Below are positions 36,201 through 49,133 of a DNA stretch of 64,000 bases, piece by piece; position 1 is the first letter of the stretch; each line of letters begins with the position of its first letter. The notes under the pieces were generated by a model. It was given only the letters and a program-made list of their open reading frames with translations. It was not told the DNA's origin and did no database searches. Position numbers and translations under genes: made by a program. The DNA lies in the NCBI RefSeq assembly GCF_000002425.4, contig NC_037265.1:1583980-1647979 (forward strand), read 5' to 3'. The DNA comes from Physcomitrium patens. Taxonomy: Eukaryota; Streptophyta; Bryopsida; Funariales; Funariaceae.

Positions 36201-38850
36201 TTAATATATTTAATATATTTAATAAAAATAGAATCTCTTTACATAGATAAAAAAAATTCTATACATGTTTTTTAAAGAGCAGATAGATCATTTTAATATT
36301 TTATATGAACTACTAAAGATAACAGATTAATTAATCCTATAATATAATTAGAATGCTCATATTTTTTTTAATAGAATTTCTCTACAAAAGAAGTCAAATG
36401 CCACTTAAATAAGATTTTTGCTAACATAATCATAGCAATTATTACAAATATGACTAAAATAAATTATTTCTTTCCATCATTAATAGACCATCTTGGTCAA
36501 ATCCATGTTTTTTCTATCTAATTATCTAAGCCAAAATCAAATGGATAAAGATCTTGTTATCTCATTAAAATATCATACTTAGTGGTATTATTTATAACAT
36601 ACTTTAGAAATAAGTATAAATAAAGTAGACTAGATCTAGTGCAAAATACTAATTACAAAAGTTGGATAATATAACCACTAGTTTTCTTTGTACCTTCTAT
36701 TAAAGTAACAATAATAAAAAGACAAGGTTTCAAATTTTTAGAAGTAGGCCCTAATTCTTGAGCAAAGCACTTATCAATCATAACAAGTTGAGTCTAAGAA
36801 TCTAATATAATATACACAAGTATAGCATAAATGATATTTCTACTTGTATAGCTAATAATAAGCATATTGATATCATTAACTAACCGTATAATTTATGGAT
36901 ATAAATTTTAATGTTTTCAAGAAAGTCTAACTACAACATTAGGTAAAAATAATACCTTTGTAGCCAATGTCACCTCACTTAAGAGATTTATGTTTGTAGC
37001 CTTCAAGTAACCTTTATCAAATATTGTAATATCTTGAGTTGCAAGCTTTACTTGTAACTTAGCTAAATCCTCTTGTATTGAAGGCTTTATATCTATTTGA
37101 ATCTTCTATAATAATTGCATAGGCACTATGGCTTCCAACACTTTAACAACTAATTCAAAGATTCTTGTTGGTTTAAATTTTGAAGCCAATAAGTCAACAC
37201 TAAAAAATATAGGTATATTCAATGCTTTGTAAGCCAAAAGATTATACTATATTTTTGACACTAGTATCTTCATCTTATATTGAAGTTGAAATATAAGAAT
37301 TTCTTCTAGAATTAATATTTATAAGGCCAAATATTAAAAGAAATTACACATGAATATTAAAATCTTCACAATTACTTGGACAATGAGATAAAGGTTTAAC
37401 TACCTCACTTATTGTAAGTACCATATTTTTAGCTATTATTTGGGCACATATGGCAGTTATAATTATTATTTGTCTTAATATATTAAATATATAATTTTTT
37501 AAAAAATAATATTTTTTATTTTTAGAATTTTTATGATATTTAATGATTTGGCATAATGGAAACATATTATTGAATTTCTTTTTTAATTCAATAATTTTAG
37601 CTTCTAAAGCCTTTTTTATTTGGAATATGCTATTTGTATGAATGTAATATGAAGCAATTATCTTTGTTGTTATTAAGCTTACCACAATGAGTACACTTTA
37701 ATTTCTTCTTTTTAGATTTATTTCCTATTTTAATTGTCTCACTTTTTTACTTAGATTTCTCTATATATGAGGTTTTTTTCTTTTTAAAACAATTGAAATC
37801 ATTCTTTGTGTGATCAAATTCATTACATTTCTAATAATGCATACTCTTTTTAAATAAAATTTTTTCTTCACTATTTGCGACAATTGCAACCTTCTTGGGC
37901 TTGGATCCATCCATCATCTAAGCTATTATGTCAATAACATCATATTAACAAAGTATTTTATCATAGCAAATATTTGTGCCAATATTATCTTACTATTATA
38001 ATTAAAAATAATTTTTAATGTAGCTAAATCGAAGACTCTATATTCAATCTTAGATAATTTTTTTTTAATAAGTTGGTTCTCATTAAACATACCTCGTAAT
38101 TTTATTACAAATTAAGCCAATCAAGTATATATGTTATATGAAGTATCTTCTTTTTTACAATAGAAGTCTTGAATATATTACATTTAATCAAGTCTAAAAC
38201 CTCCATACTTGTACTCTAAGTAGTTAATAAATATTTGAAGAAGTACATATGATGGTAGCACTTTTATTGCAGATAAAAGAACTTTTATTGCAAGAGCCAT
38301 GCAAGACAAAGTAATTGGAGTGCTAGTTATATATATATATATATATATATTTTGTATCTTTTAAAGATGTATCAATTTTTTCTTGGATTGAATCTTCTTT
38401 TTTTACCTAAAGCATTAAGTTTGAGATAGCATCTTCTTTAAGAACTAAAATAAGCTCTATGCGAGCCTTTTAATAATGCTCTACTTTATGCAATTCATGT
38501 GAATGTTCTATACTCTATTTTTTTATAGATTTGGAATGCCTTGTATTCTAAGTATTATAGTAATAGCTCAAAGGCATACCACTCATTAAATATAGAAGTC
38601 TTTTGATACTTTTTTTTTATCTATATTTGAAACATGAGTATCTAATTTGGTAAAGAAATACTTTCAATTCTTTCTAAGAATTTATTCTTTATCATATTTT
38701 ATGAATTGTCTTTGATCTCATAAAATATGTCCATCTTCAAGATTCAAAGCCTCCAAGTGGTATCGTATATTGAAATAGATTAAAAAGCCTTCTTAGTATC
38801 TACCCTTGGTCCAAAATCTTTAATGTGGTCACTATCCAAATAGTCTAGTG
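33250..38850 (-). mobile_element. Decayed Ty3/gypsy element, family C, minus orientation
   Basis: A broken fossil with many breaks. On the minus strand the most readable part is reverse transcriptase and RNase H (about 33,290-34,560): DYGLINHKTKFDQY, LDLKSSY, a MDQIL segment and a YINDIIVF catalytic box, then a HIDWSAI..VILTQKDD segment, SNNNVDLNYSSREGEALA-VWAIIHFQHYLY and HQPLKWLMES. A zinc-knuckle-like segment (KCNEFDHTKNDF) lies near 37,770-37,830, and gag-like sequence extends toward 38,850. The sequence is clearly not family A or B. No LTR pair was found, so the ends are approximate; integrase may lie to the left. Confidence 0.65.
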
Positions 38851-39532
38851 AAAGAAATTGATAATATTGATTCCTAATATGTATTATAAAAAATAATATT
38901 TAGGTACTTATAACTATTTAAAGTTTGAAATAGAAACCTATACTTACAAAACCACTAAGCTTTGTAATTCAGCAACAATTACCTCTGTATCACTATAAGT
39001 CCAATATATTTACAAGTAGAAGGATTTCATTGGTTATCAACTTGACTTCATGTCTATAATATGCATATCAACACAAACTAGTATAAATACAAAATAAAAA
39101 AATCACAAAAACCTTCAAGAACAATACTTACAACTAAGAGAAGATACCAAAAATGAAATCCAGAAATCTGTACTCAATCTTCATCTTCAATAATATGTAA
39201 ATAAAAAATCAAATGTAAAGTAGAGAAACCAACACTTGATTGCAATTGATGGTTATAAATTATAGAACATTTGAAAATAAAAATTACAATAAAATAAAAT
39301 ATGGAGAAGTAAAATAAATCAAAAATTTAATTGGAAAGCACTTGGCATTTGATAAGTACCACTTCTATACTCCAAATGATTTCCACTCTAAAAATTAAGG
39401 ATGTCATTGGATTCTTGGAGTATCTTCCATATAAAATTGATTGAAAAATAATCAAATTTGGACTCCATATACATTTATAGTGAGCTTTCAAACTTCATAC
39501 TTAAGAATTTTAAATAATATATATAAGTTATA

Positions 39533-39572
<40 letters not shown>

Positions 39573-40015
39573 TATAACTTTGGAATAAGCTTTTTATTAC
39601 AAGGATCTTATCACGATAGTCTTATTACTACAAAGTAGCCTCTTTACCATGGAATCCTATCACTACAACTCCATCACTATGATGAATCTTCAATTGTGAT
39701 GCCCTATTATTGTGGTCCTACGACTGTAAAGAATCTTTAATTGTAGGATCTTCTAATTGTATAATCCAATCACCATGACTCACTTAAGGCTATGAATTGA
39801 TGCCTTGAGCCACAAGAAAATATCATGAGCCATGATTAGCTGCCATTCACTACCATAGATCACCAACTTGTTTTTTACATAATTTATACCAAATCTCTAT
39901 GTTGCATCACTTTATATAAACCATCTTACTAAGTAATCCAATGTTCTTTTCAATATCAAAAATCAAAAATAAAATACTTTGTTGCAATTAAAACAAGTCT
40001 TATAACAAGTCTCAC

Positions 40016-40047
<32 letters not shown>

Positions 40048-40176
40048 AAACTATGGCCTCCTGTTTTGTAAGAAGCCTTCTAACTTGCTCGCAACTGACT
40101 TGCATTGCATCCTTGCCTCAACCAAATCATGTTGCTTTCATATAGTAAGATGACTATATGCTAAGAAATAAAAATA
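38850..40176. other. AT-rich stretch with a perfect palindrome, no gene
   Basis: There is no coding frame. It holds a 54-bp perfect palindrome (39,527-39,580) and a poly-A run (about 40,017-40,043). Confidence 0.5.
39527..39580. repeat. 54-bp perfect palindrome with TA core
   Basis: AAGTTATAGAATA, a TA run and TATTCTATAACTT form an uninterrupted palindrome. It could extrude a cruciform or fold as RNA. Similar motifs are typical of expanding TA microsatellites. Confidence 0.9.
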
Positions 40177-41572
40177 TGGATGTTACTATAGAAGAACCTA
40201 ATAGAAAGATATAATAAAATTACAAGAATAAATGATAGGAAGATAATAAAAAGTTTAGTCTTAATATTGCCTCTTAAAAAAGGAGCTTCTATTTTCTTTG
40301 TAGGTAAATAAATGCCTCAAATCAAAGTAAATGAGATAATTAATTGATATATACATATTTAAAAAAGAATTATCAATAATTTTAAATAAAAATTATATCA
40401 AATTATCAAATATTGATACCTAGAGAGGATTAATTGTCAACCTTGGTCAAAATTAGACCTCAAGAGACAAAACCATGCACCTACAACATCTTTAGAGTTT
40501 TTTAGAAGATTGAAGAATGAAATTTAAGAAAAGACTTATAAGAGATTTTTAGGCATTGGTTTTATATCAATCAAGTTAATATTTAATTTTTGGAGGATTA
40601 TTAAAGCTATTAATATTCTTGGTTGATTTAGATTTTTAGAAATAAAACTATGTTTATACATTTGAGGGTTTCTTGAGTTATGTGATATGTCTTTAAATAA
40701 ATTTTGAGAAAAATATTGGTATGCTAGTTTTGAATATGTACACAAATTTTGAGATCAATCAAATAATTAGATCAAAGTGTATAAAGGTTTTTGTGGATTG
40801 AGGTCTCAAAAATCAGAGTTTGAAGGTCAGTGAGTATTTTTAAGATCTTTAGTAATTTGTTGATTGAATTGAAATGAATTCTTTTGTATAGAAACTAGAC
40901 TTAATTTCTAATAGCTTAGATAAATTTTAAGAGTAATTCAATGGTTCAAAGAAGAGATATTGATGCTTGAAGTTCAACATTTAGATTAGAATAGAAAGCG
41001 AGTCAATACCCAATGAAAATTTAGGATTGATCTTCAAATTTGTAAGTTCAAACTTCTTCAAATTTTGTGTGTTTTATTATAACTTTGTTATTGAGAGTTG
41101 TGTAAATCTTAAATAAGATCAATAATATAATTGATAGATATTGAGATTCTAATTGCCCTAGGATTTAATTAATTTAACTAAGATTTAATTAGGATTTAGG
41201 ATTTGGTTTAGGATTTGGTTTAAGATTTAGGAATTGATAAGGATTTAGATTTTATTTTGTATTTAGGATTTTTTAGAATTGATTAAGATTTGACTTAGGA
41301 TTTAATTAGAAACTACTAAGATTTTAATTAAAATTAAATTAAGATTTGATTAGAATTTATTTAAAATATATTTAAAATTTTATGCTAATCCTTTTTTGAA
41401 TTTTTTAAAGATTTCTTCATGCTTCTTTTATAATATCTTTAAGATTTTTTAGATTTGATTAAAGCTTGATTAGCATTGTTAAGATTTAATTAGATTTATT
41501 TAAGATTTAATTAGAGTTAGAATCTTGTTGTTACAATTTTCTTTCTATCTTCCACAACCAAGTGCTTGGTGA
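40177..41572 (+). repeat. Unclassified dispersed repeat D, copy 3
   Basis: Matches copies 1 and 2. Landmarks are GTCAACCTTGGTCAAAATTAGACC with ACAAAACCATGCA (about 40,437-40,478), TCTCAAAAATCAGAGTTTGAAGG (about 40,803-40,825) and degenerate TTTAGGATTTGG repeats (41,155-41,300). It ends with AGTGCTTGGTG, matching the ATCAAGCAC end of copy 2. This copy is not inside a recognised element. Confidence 0.6.
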
Positions 41573-42746
41573 CGTACATCTTCAAGCAAGGCCTTACATA
41601 ATATGAAATTGCACAATAGTCTTACTTTCTTGTTCAGAGCTAAAACATTATGTCATTCTCACAATCCAACACCTTTCAACCTACACTACCTTTGGCAACT
41701 ATAGTCTAAACAATAACTTGCCTAGTCTTGTACTGCTACAACTCTATTTCCATGATTGCTTTGTAACTTGCATTTGTGCAACATGCCACTTGTACAAACT
41801 ACAATCTTGTGTTGTGACTATACCTCTCATGCAACCCTCTTATGCAATACTTCATAATTGTGCATTCCAACTCCATAATTTTTTCATCATATTATATGCA
41901 ATATCAAAGATAGTATGTATCACAAGAATACTACAATAAAAAAAAAAAAAAAATAAGATTACTAAAAAAAATAGTGAAAGATTTTTTTTTTTTTTTTTTA
42001 TTTTTTAATTTATTCTATTATAATTTTCTATACCACAAATTGAAGAAATGGAGAGATTTTTATCAAGTGAAAGATTAGAAATATATACACAAATTAAGTC
42101 AAGCTATCTCTCATATCACAAAAAAAAATCCAAGAATGCAAGTGTGAAAATAAGAGAAATCCTAAAACTTTATTGAAATGGTTAAATCACCATAGCCAAG
42201 TAAACCCTTACAAGAAGTTTTTTCTCTCAAAATCACTCATAAGATTTGACTTGATAAGAATGTTAAGTCAAGGATTTATTTCTAGTTAAGTATTCAAATT
42301 CTAATTCATATAAATATAGTTAATCAACAAAAAAACTATCAATGGATGGAAAACCACTAAGTGAGCTAAATTACATAATTTGATGGAATTTGGCATCTAC
42401 TACTATAATAAGTGATATTATAGAAAGCAAATATTAGCACTTATTAATTCTTTTATTTTTTTAATCATTATCAATATTTTAAAATAATTTTTTATAATAT
42501 TTTAAATTAAGATTTTTTATAATATAATTTTTTATCTAAAAGCTTTATTTAAATATAACAATCATAATTTATCAAAGATGAAGAAAGCCTTCTTTTTTAG
42601 TTCGAATCAATTTGAATCTTATAAGTTTTCATTCCAATAAAAGTATACATGATAAGAGTTTTTTAGGAGACTCATTAAGAAAAGATGTTTAGGTGTATAT
42701 TTGAAAATTTAGTTCTTAACTAAAATTGGCAAAAATAATATTAGTA
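41573..42746. other. AT-rich stretch, no gene recognised
   Basis: A Cys-rich-looking frame at 41,718-41,939 has no family signature. A- and T-runs lie near 41,936-41,955 and 41,981-41,999. Confidence 0.45.
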
Positions 42747-43253
42747 TATCATAGACATATATATTTACTTAAATAAGAAGTACTATTAGATAGAAAGTAA
42801 ATGTAGATAGATTTGATATTATCCTGTGGCATATTTAGTTTCATATATATTTATAATTAATTGATAGGTTAGAAACATGACCAACAAGTTAGCCATGTGT
42901 TGTAAGTGTAGGTAGCTTTTGTACAAGCTAACACTATAGCATATATTTAAGAAAATTGCCTTATGAGTTAAGACATATGTCTCGCAAATTGGACATGTAT
43001 TGGAGGTCTTATAGGATGTCGCCACATAGCTCCTAGTTGGATAGTATATTTGAAGGAAAAAATAAAGTCTTTTTCACTCTTTTCAATATTTTTTTTAGTC
43101 CTTAGTCTTATTTTAAGACTTTTTAGTTTTTTAGTTTTTGGCAATAGCCATTTTAATTAAATATTATACCATCTTTGAATAATTCTCTAGTCTTTTCAAG
43201 TAACACAAGAGTGTATTTTTTTTTTTAATTTTTTATGACTCATGTCCTTGACA
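42747..43253 (+). mobile_element. Solo LTR of gypsy family A with target duplication
   Basis: This follows the whole 540-bp family A LTR in plus orientation from TATCATAGACAT to CCTTGACA, including the ACATGACCAACAAGTTAGCC, GGAGGTCTTATAGGATGTCG and GGCAATAGCCATT landmarks. It is flanked by identical TAGTA pentamers (42,742-42,746 and 43,254-43,258). No internal element sequence remains, so it is the product of recombination between two LTRs. Confidence 0.85.
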
Positions 43254-43258
43254 TAGTA

Positions 43259-43493
43259 TTTATATTCATCAAGGAGTACCTTTGATAGATCTTTACATTG
43301 GTGAGTGATATAAGAATTCATTGTTTGTGATTTAATTTTGATAATATTTTTTATTAATAGATAAATTTATTTATTGTATGAAATATCTCTTGTAGAGTGC
43401 AAGAATGTGAATCATAATAAAATATCATGTTTTGATTTTAAAACTAATAACATTGATTTTAATTGATGATCTATGTAATTTATTATACATATC

Positions 43494-43526
<33 letters not shown>

Positions 43527-44529
43527 CTCTATTATATAATATTGATTTAATTATACATACATGGTTGTATAATAAATATTTGATTATTCTTTTGAAAGAT
43601 GCAAAGTTTAAAAATAAATTAGTGTTGCCTTATATAGCTTAAAAAGATGTACAAAGAATTTAATATATAAATTATAACTATATAATAAATATCAAATTAT
43701 AAAAATTGAAAATAGAATTATAACTAAGTTATAAAAGGCAATAAAAATATTTTGGATTATAAATAGAATATATGTATATTAATTTTAATAAGTTCATGCT
43801 AATTTACTACATTGAATATGTCTTGTTTGCTTATGATAAAGACAATATTAAATGTAAGGTTGAAGAATGTTTTTAAAAACATATATTCTATAGATAGTAT
43901 AGAATCATTTCATTTAATTCTTTTAACATCACTTAAAGAGATGGATTTTTTCTGGTAAAAATTAAAGGTCAATCAATTAATATGTGAATAATACATCATT
44001 AGATTGTTCAATATACTAATAGACCTCTTATTTTGCTTGCAAAATTAACTTCTAGTGCAACATAACTAATCATACTACTAAAGAGAAGAGCCAAATGCTT
44101 TGTCTTATGCTTTTGATATTAGATTTTATTCTAGCATTATTTTTTTAAGAAATGCTTTAATATTTGTAATTTTTTAAAATTATTTTTAAAAGGAAATTAT
44201 TAAAAAAAATAAGAAAATAATATTGTACTATTAATCAATATTGTACTTTTTAAATTATTTTTTTTATTTTAAAAAAATTAAAAATTGGAAGATTTCATTT
44301 TTATCTTTTAAAATAGATTTTATAAAGCTACTATTGATGGTTTTTTTCTACTTCTTTCAATTTCCTTTAAAGTAAACTTGATGCTAAATATTAGTTAATT
44401 TATAACTACCAATCATTTAATATATAAATTTTGTGCTCATTTTTCATATCTCTTAGAGTTAAATTTCTATTCTAAATTAATATACTTAAATTTATATTTT
44501 ACTTATATTTATTATCATAATTTAAATGT
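43259..44529. other. AT-rich stretch, no gene recognised
   Basis: No coding frame. A TA run lies at 43,495-43,520. Confidence 0.5.
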
Positions 44530-45218
44530 TATTTGATCAATTCCTTATATTAAAGGTAGTCAACAATGTGAGTTTGAGCAATTACTAATACTAAAAGTAG
44601 TCAAATCTTTTGACAATGGTGCAAGCTAGAGCTACTCTACAAACTATAATTAATCAAAGATATAAGATTTACTCAATTACTTTGGCAATGATATCAAGTT
44701 TAATCAATCCTTTTTATTTAAGATTGTCAAAGATATAAGATTGATCAATTCTATTGATAATAATACCAAGCTTAAGTAATTATTAATATCAAAGGTATTT
44801 AGTAATGGTTGAATTCATAATAGGTCAAATCAAAAAATTTAAAAGAAAGATATTACTAAAATTAACCACATTTATATAATCTTAAATTTCAAATTTTTAA
44901 ACCTACCATACTAAAAGTGAATAATCCTAAAATCAAAGTCAAAAGAACCTATATCTTTTAAATTAAGAACTTCAATGGTTAAATATAGATACTATTAGAA
45001 ATATCAACCTCAAAAATAAGAAGCTACATTATGTCAAACTTAAAAAATAAAGGTGTTAAGAAATTAAAAATATTTATATAATTTCAAATTATTAATCTTG
45101 TTTTAAATCATAAACTTATCATTGATTTTAAAAACTAAACAAGTTAGATAATTTATGTAGTAAAAGACGTAAGATTATCCAATTTATTTAGCAACGATTT
45201 TAAGCTTATGCAATCTAT
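44530..45218 (-). pseudogene. LRR part of a broken NB-ARC/LRR gene, distal fragment
   Basis: On the minus strand this stretch keeps traces of a 72-bp (24-residue) repeat of the LTSLPNELGNLxSLTTL type: the GGCAATGATATCAAG and AGTCAAAGATATAAGATT landmarks recur at roughly 72-bp spacing around 44,640-44,790 and again at 45,150-45,210. A stretch at about 44,840-45,120 does not fit the repeat. It is the C-terminal continuation of the repeats at 56,957-57,390, separated from them by the gypsy element at 45,219-56,956; TCTAT is duplicated at the join. It is decayed beyond any continuous frame. Confidence 0.6.
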
Positions 45219-45539
45219 TGTTAGGGACATAGTCTTTAGAACCTTCTAGAGACAAGTTTCTAAAACCTTCTAGAGACAAGCTTCTAGAACCTTCTAGAAG
45301 CAAGTCTCTAGAACCTTCTAGAAGCTTCCTAGTTGGTAGAAGTTGCTTGAGAAGCTTCTTAAATAGGAGTATATATTGGAATCAAGGCTGAAGAGTTCTT
45401 CAGTCTCGACAACACATCTCTTGGAGGTCTAGCTCATCTCTCTGGTGTTGTTCTTGTATTCATCTGATTAATCTAGTTCTTGCCAGTTCTTCGTGAACTT
45501 CTTGTTAGATCTCAAGTCTGTATTTTTGTGTCCATGACA
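45219..45539 (+). repeat. 5' LTR, family B
   Basis: 321 bp, TGTTAGG to ATGACA. It is rich in a TTCTAGAAGCTTC-type motif and has a TATATATTGG box near 45,370. Confidence 0.9.
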
Positions 45540-45565
45540 GTTTGTCGAGACTTCACTCACCTCAG

Positions 45566-45575
45566 ATATCAGAGC
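45566..45575 (+). other. Primer-binding-site-like motif, family B
   Basis: ATATCAGAGC resembles the TGGTATCAGAGC site complementary to the 3' end of plant initiator tRNA-Met. It lies 26 bp beyond the LTR end, farther than usual. Confidence 0.4.
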
Positions 45576-45842
45576 TAGTTTCTTCTTTGTTAGAGTGTGG
45601 ATTACCCCTCTGCTTGGAAGTGTACTAGCATTTTAGAGGTTGCGGATTACCCTCTTCTAAACTGATACTTCTTTTGTTACAATATTAGAGTCTTATTCTT
45701 CTTGGAGAGAGTGGATTACCCCTTTTCTTGAAGCTCTTAAGGCATTTTAGAGGTTGCGGAGTACCCTCCTCTAAACCAATATTGTCTTCTTGTAGAGTCA
45801 TTTTTGTCCTTCTCTTAGAATGGCTGGGGCCAAGACATTAGT

Positions 45843-46844
45843 ATGACGGAAAGTTCAGAGTCCAAGTTAGATGCTATCATGAATGCCCTCGCTACGTTAT
45901 CGCAAAGAACTACAGAGATTGAAGGAGTCGTGGCAAGGCTTCATAATGATGGAGTATCTGGGATGGCACAATCTAGGTTACACCAGCTTCAAACTTCTGC
46001 ACTTGGAGAAGTAACTTTGCCTCAGGTTCGATAAGCACCACTAGTTCTACAACATAAGGAGCCCCGAGTTAGCCTTTCGGACAAGTTTGATGGTACGCAT
46101 TCCAAGTTTCGAGGATTCGTCAACCAAATCAAGTTGATATCAGTTTTACAGCCCGAACGCTATCCAACGGAGGAGTCACGTGTTGGGCTTGTTGGAACCT
46201 TACTTACAGGATAAGCTCTATCATGGTTTGCTCTTTTATTTGAGAAACGATCGTCCATACTAAACAACTTTGAAACCTTTTTGGAGGCGTTTGTGGAAGC
46301 ATTTGGTGAACACGACAAGGTTCGATGGGCTACAACAAAGATCCAATCATTACGACAAGGGATGCGTTCTACATCAATCTATGCATCGGACTTCAGGCAA
46401 TTAGCATGCGACATCAATTGGGACGAAGAAGCGTTGATGAGTCAATTCTATTAGGATTTAAGGGACAATGTGAAGGATTTGCTGTTAACTCTTCCTGATC
46501 TGCAAATGCTCAATGAAGCTATTGGCCAAGCTGTGAAGTGCAATAACTGCCTATTCCAATGTCACCAAGATCAACGTTCACGACAACATGCGGTTCGCCA
46601 CACCCCAACTATGTCGGCAAGCAGCGTGAATTCACATTCAGAGATAGAAGACATGCAAATTGATGCGGTACGTGTCAAATCTCTTACTCTAGAAGAAAAA
46701 AAGCGACGTATGGAGGAAGGTCTATGCTTGTATTGTGGTGAAGAAGGCCACAAAGTTAGAAACTGCCCCAACAAGCAAAATCGACGTATTATCAAGACTA
46801 GGGGCACGTTTATTCAAGAAAACGAAGATGCCCAGCCACAATAG
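45843..46844 (+). pseudogene. gag region, family B
   Basis: Encodes the capsid-like segment (FDGTHSKFRGFVNQI type) and a zinc knuckle of C-x2-C-x4-H-x4-C form (CLYCGEEGHKVRNC, about 46,725-46,767). It is related to the gag of the nested element but well diverged from it. It belongs to a broken fossil. Confidence 0.8.
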
Positions 46845-46862
46845 GAACCGTGCGGCTGGACA

Positions 46863-48556
46863 GTGAAATATCGCAACAACAACCAGGTTCTTTTCTTTCC
46901 GCTCAACCTGCCCTTTGTTTTACAATCCCTTTATTTTATAATCCCTTTGCTTATTGGCCCTCAGAAACTGAGAATCTTAGCATTATTAGATTCAAGAGCA
47001 TCTGCTTGTTTCTTAAACGAAGAAGTTACGAAGCGTCATAAGATCCTTTTAGTACAAAAATCCAAACCTATTCACGTTGAGGTCATAGATGGACGACCTT
47101 TATTGTCTGGTAGTGTCACCTATGAATCAGAACCTATAGAAGTGACGTTTAAGGGCCATAGTAGTCATATTATTTTCAATATTATTAGAATCCCATCAAA
47201 TCCTGTTACTCTTGATCTTTCTTGTTTGGAAAAGCATAACCCATCCATAGATTGGAAGTTGCGGAAGATAACCTTTTTCACAAAACCACCTAAGAGAAAG
47301 CCTAGTAGAAAACCCCAAATAGAGAAATCCTTATTTATTGGAGCAAGAGCGTTTATAAGATTGTCCAAGGAAGGCACACCGTTTGTCATTTATGCGACTC
47401 CAACTACCGGGGAGAAGATCTCCACAACAAGTATACTGGAGCAATATAAGGATTTTAAAGACGTATTTCAAAAGAAAAATGCCGACATACTATCAGAACA
47501 CAGACTATATGATTCCGCCATAGACTTGCAAGAAGGAGCACAACCGCCTTTTGGCCCAATCTACAATCTATCGCAGACGGAGTTGGCGGAGTTCCGGAAG
47601 TACATCGACAAGAATCTAGCCAAGAACTTCATCCATCATTCAAAGTCATGAGTTGGAGCACCCATCTTATTTGTAAAGAAGAAAGATGGCTCATTGCGGA
47701 TGTGGGTGGACTATCGAGGCCTCAACAAGGTAACAAAGAAAAATCGTTACCCGTTATCCTTGATTTCTGGTCTCTTACAACAACTTGGACGTGCAAGGAT
47801 CTTAACAAAAATTGTTCTACGGGGAGCTTACAACCTCGTACGAATGAAGGAAAGAGATGAGTGAAAGACAGCGTTTCGTACAAGATATGGTCATTTTGAA
47901 TATAATGTCATGCCCTTTGGTCTTACCAATGCTCCAGCAATCTTTCAATATATGATGAATGACATCTTCCGAGAGCACCTTGACGATTTTGTTGTCATCT
48001 ATTTAAATGATATTTTGATATTCTCCAAAAATGAGGAAGAACATGAAAAATACGTTCGTTTGGTCTTGGAGAAACTATGCGAGCGAGGACTATATGCCAA
48101 GTGGGAGAAGTATTTATTTCATCAAATAGAGATGGAGTTTTTGGAGTTTGTTGCGACTACGGAAGGCTTAAAGATGGACCCCAAGAAGGTGGAAGAAATC
48201 GTGTCCAAGGAGGTTTCGAAGACGGTTAGAGACGTACAATGCTTTCTTGGTTTTGCTAACTTCTATCGGATCTTTATCAAAAATTACTCTGAAGTTGCTG
48301 CTCCTCTCACTCGGTTGACATGCAAAGATAAGCTGGAATGGGAACCTCTAGCAGAGAAGGCGTTTCAAGACCTGAAGACCGCATTTACTACGGCTCCAAT
48401 CTTAGTACATCCAGACTTTACAAAGGCCTTTTATTTATAAACTGATGCTTCGGATTTTGCTTTACGAGCTGTACTTTCACAAATGGGAGAAGACAAGAAG
48501 CTCCATCCAGTTGCATTCTATTCTCGAAAGTTCTCAGTTGCTGAAATCAATTATGA
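46863..48556 (+). pseudogene. pol region, family B, first part (protease, RT, RNase H start)
   Basis: Carries a retropepsin-like segment (ALLDSRASACFLNEE), the pre-RT segment (HRLYDSAIDLQEGAQPPFGPIYNLS), reverse-transcriptase segments (FGLTNAPAIFQYMMNDIF and YLNDILIFSKNEEEH) and the start of RNase H. It aligns along its length with the nested family A pol. It is part of a broken fossil and is continued at 54,225. Confidence 0.85.
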
Positions 48557-48561
48557 GATCT

Positions 48562-49101
48562 TGTCACGGATATACATATAATTACCTACAAGAGTCGATA
48601 AAAGTATGTAAAAGTAGATAAAAGTAGGTTAATTGTGCAATATCTTCTAGAGAAGCTTCCTAGAAGCTTCATAGACGATGCTTTGACCTTATAGGAGTCC
48701 ATAGTTGACTTTTAGGTTAAAAACTTGATCAACAAGTTAGCCATGTGCCACACATGTTGGTAGCTTGAAGGACAAGCTAACTACGTAGTCCACTCATAGA
48801 AAACTTGCTTTGCAAGCAAAGACATGTGGCCTAGAAAGTCAACACATATTGGAGGTCTTATAGAATATCGCCACGTGGCTTCTAGTTAAATAATATATAT
48901 AGAGGCAAGAGTGAAGCTCTCTTCACTCTTGTCAACTCCTTTCTTGCTTCTAGTCCAGGTTCAAGAGTCTTTAGTTTCTTGTCTTGTGGCAATAGCCATT
49001 CCAGTTTCTTTTTAATATACATACTTGATTATATTTTGACTTATTATATCGAGATAGGCTTTTTGTGTATATTTTCCCTCATCGAGTCTTTGTCTTTGAC
49101 A
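48562..49101 (+). repeat. 5' LTR, family A inner element
   Basis: 540 bp, TGTCACGG to TTTGACA. A TATATATAGAGGC promoter-like box lies at about 48,894-48,906. Confidence 0.92.
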
Positions 49102-49123
49102 GATTGACAAGAATACACTTACA

Positions 49124-49133
49124 ATATCAGAGC
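49124..49133 (+). other. Primer-binding-site-like motif, family A
   Basis: ATATCAGAGC, the same ten bases as in family B, lies 22 bp after the LTR. It is a likely initiator tRNA-Met site with a shifted position. Confidence 0.4.

Noticed and set aside
40177-41572. Repeat D as the LTR of the family C gypsy element
   Set aside because: No second copy lies on the other side of the family C remnant, and two copies sit inside an unrelated element.
41718-41939. Cys-rich secreted-peptide-like frame
   Set aside because: Cys residues are scattered without a family pattern, and the surrounding DNA is AT-rich debris.
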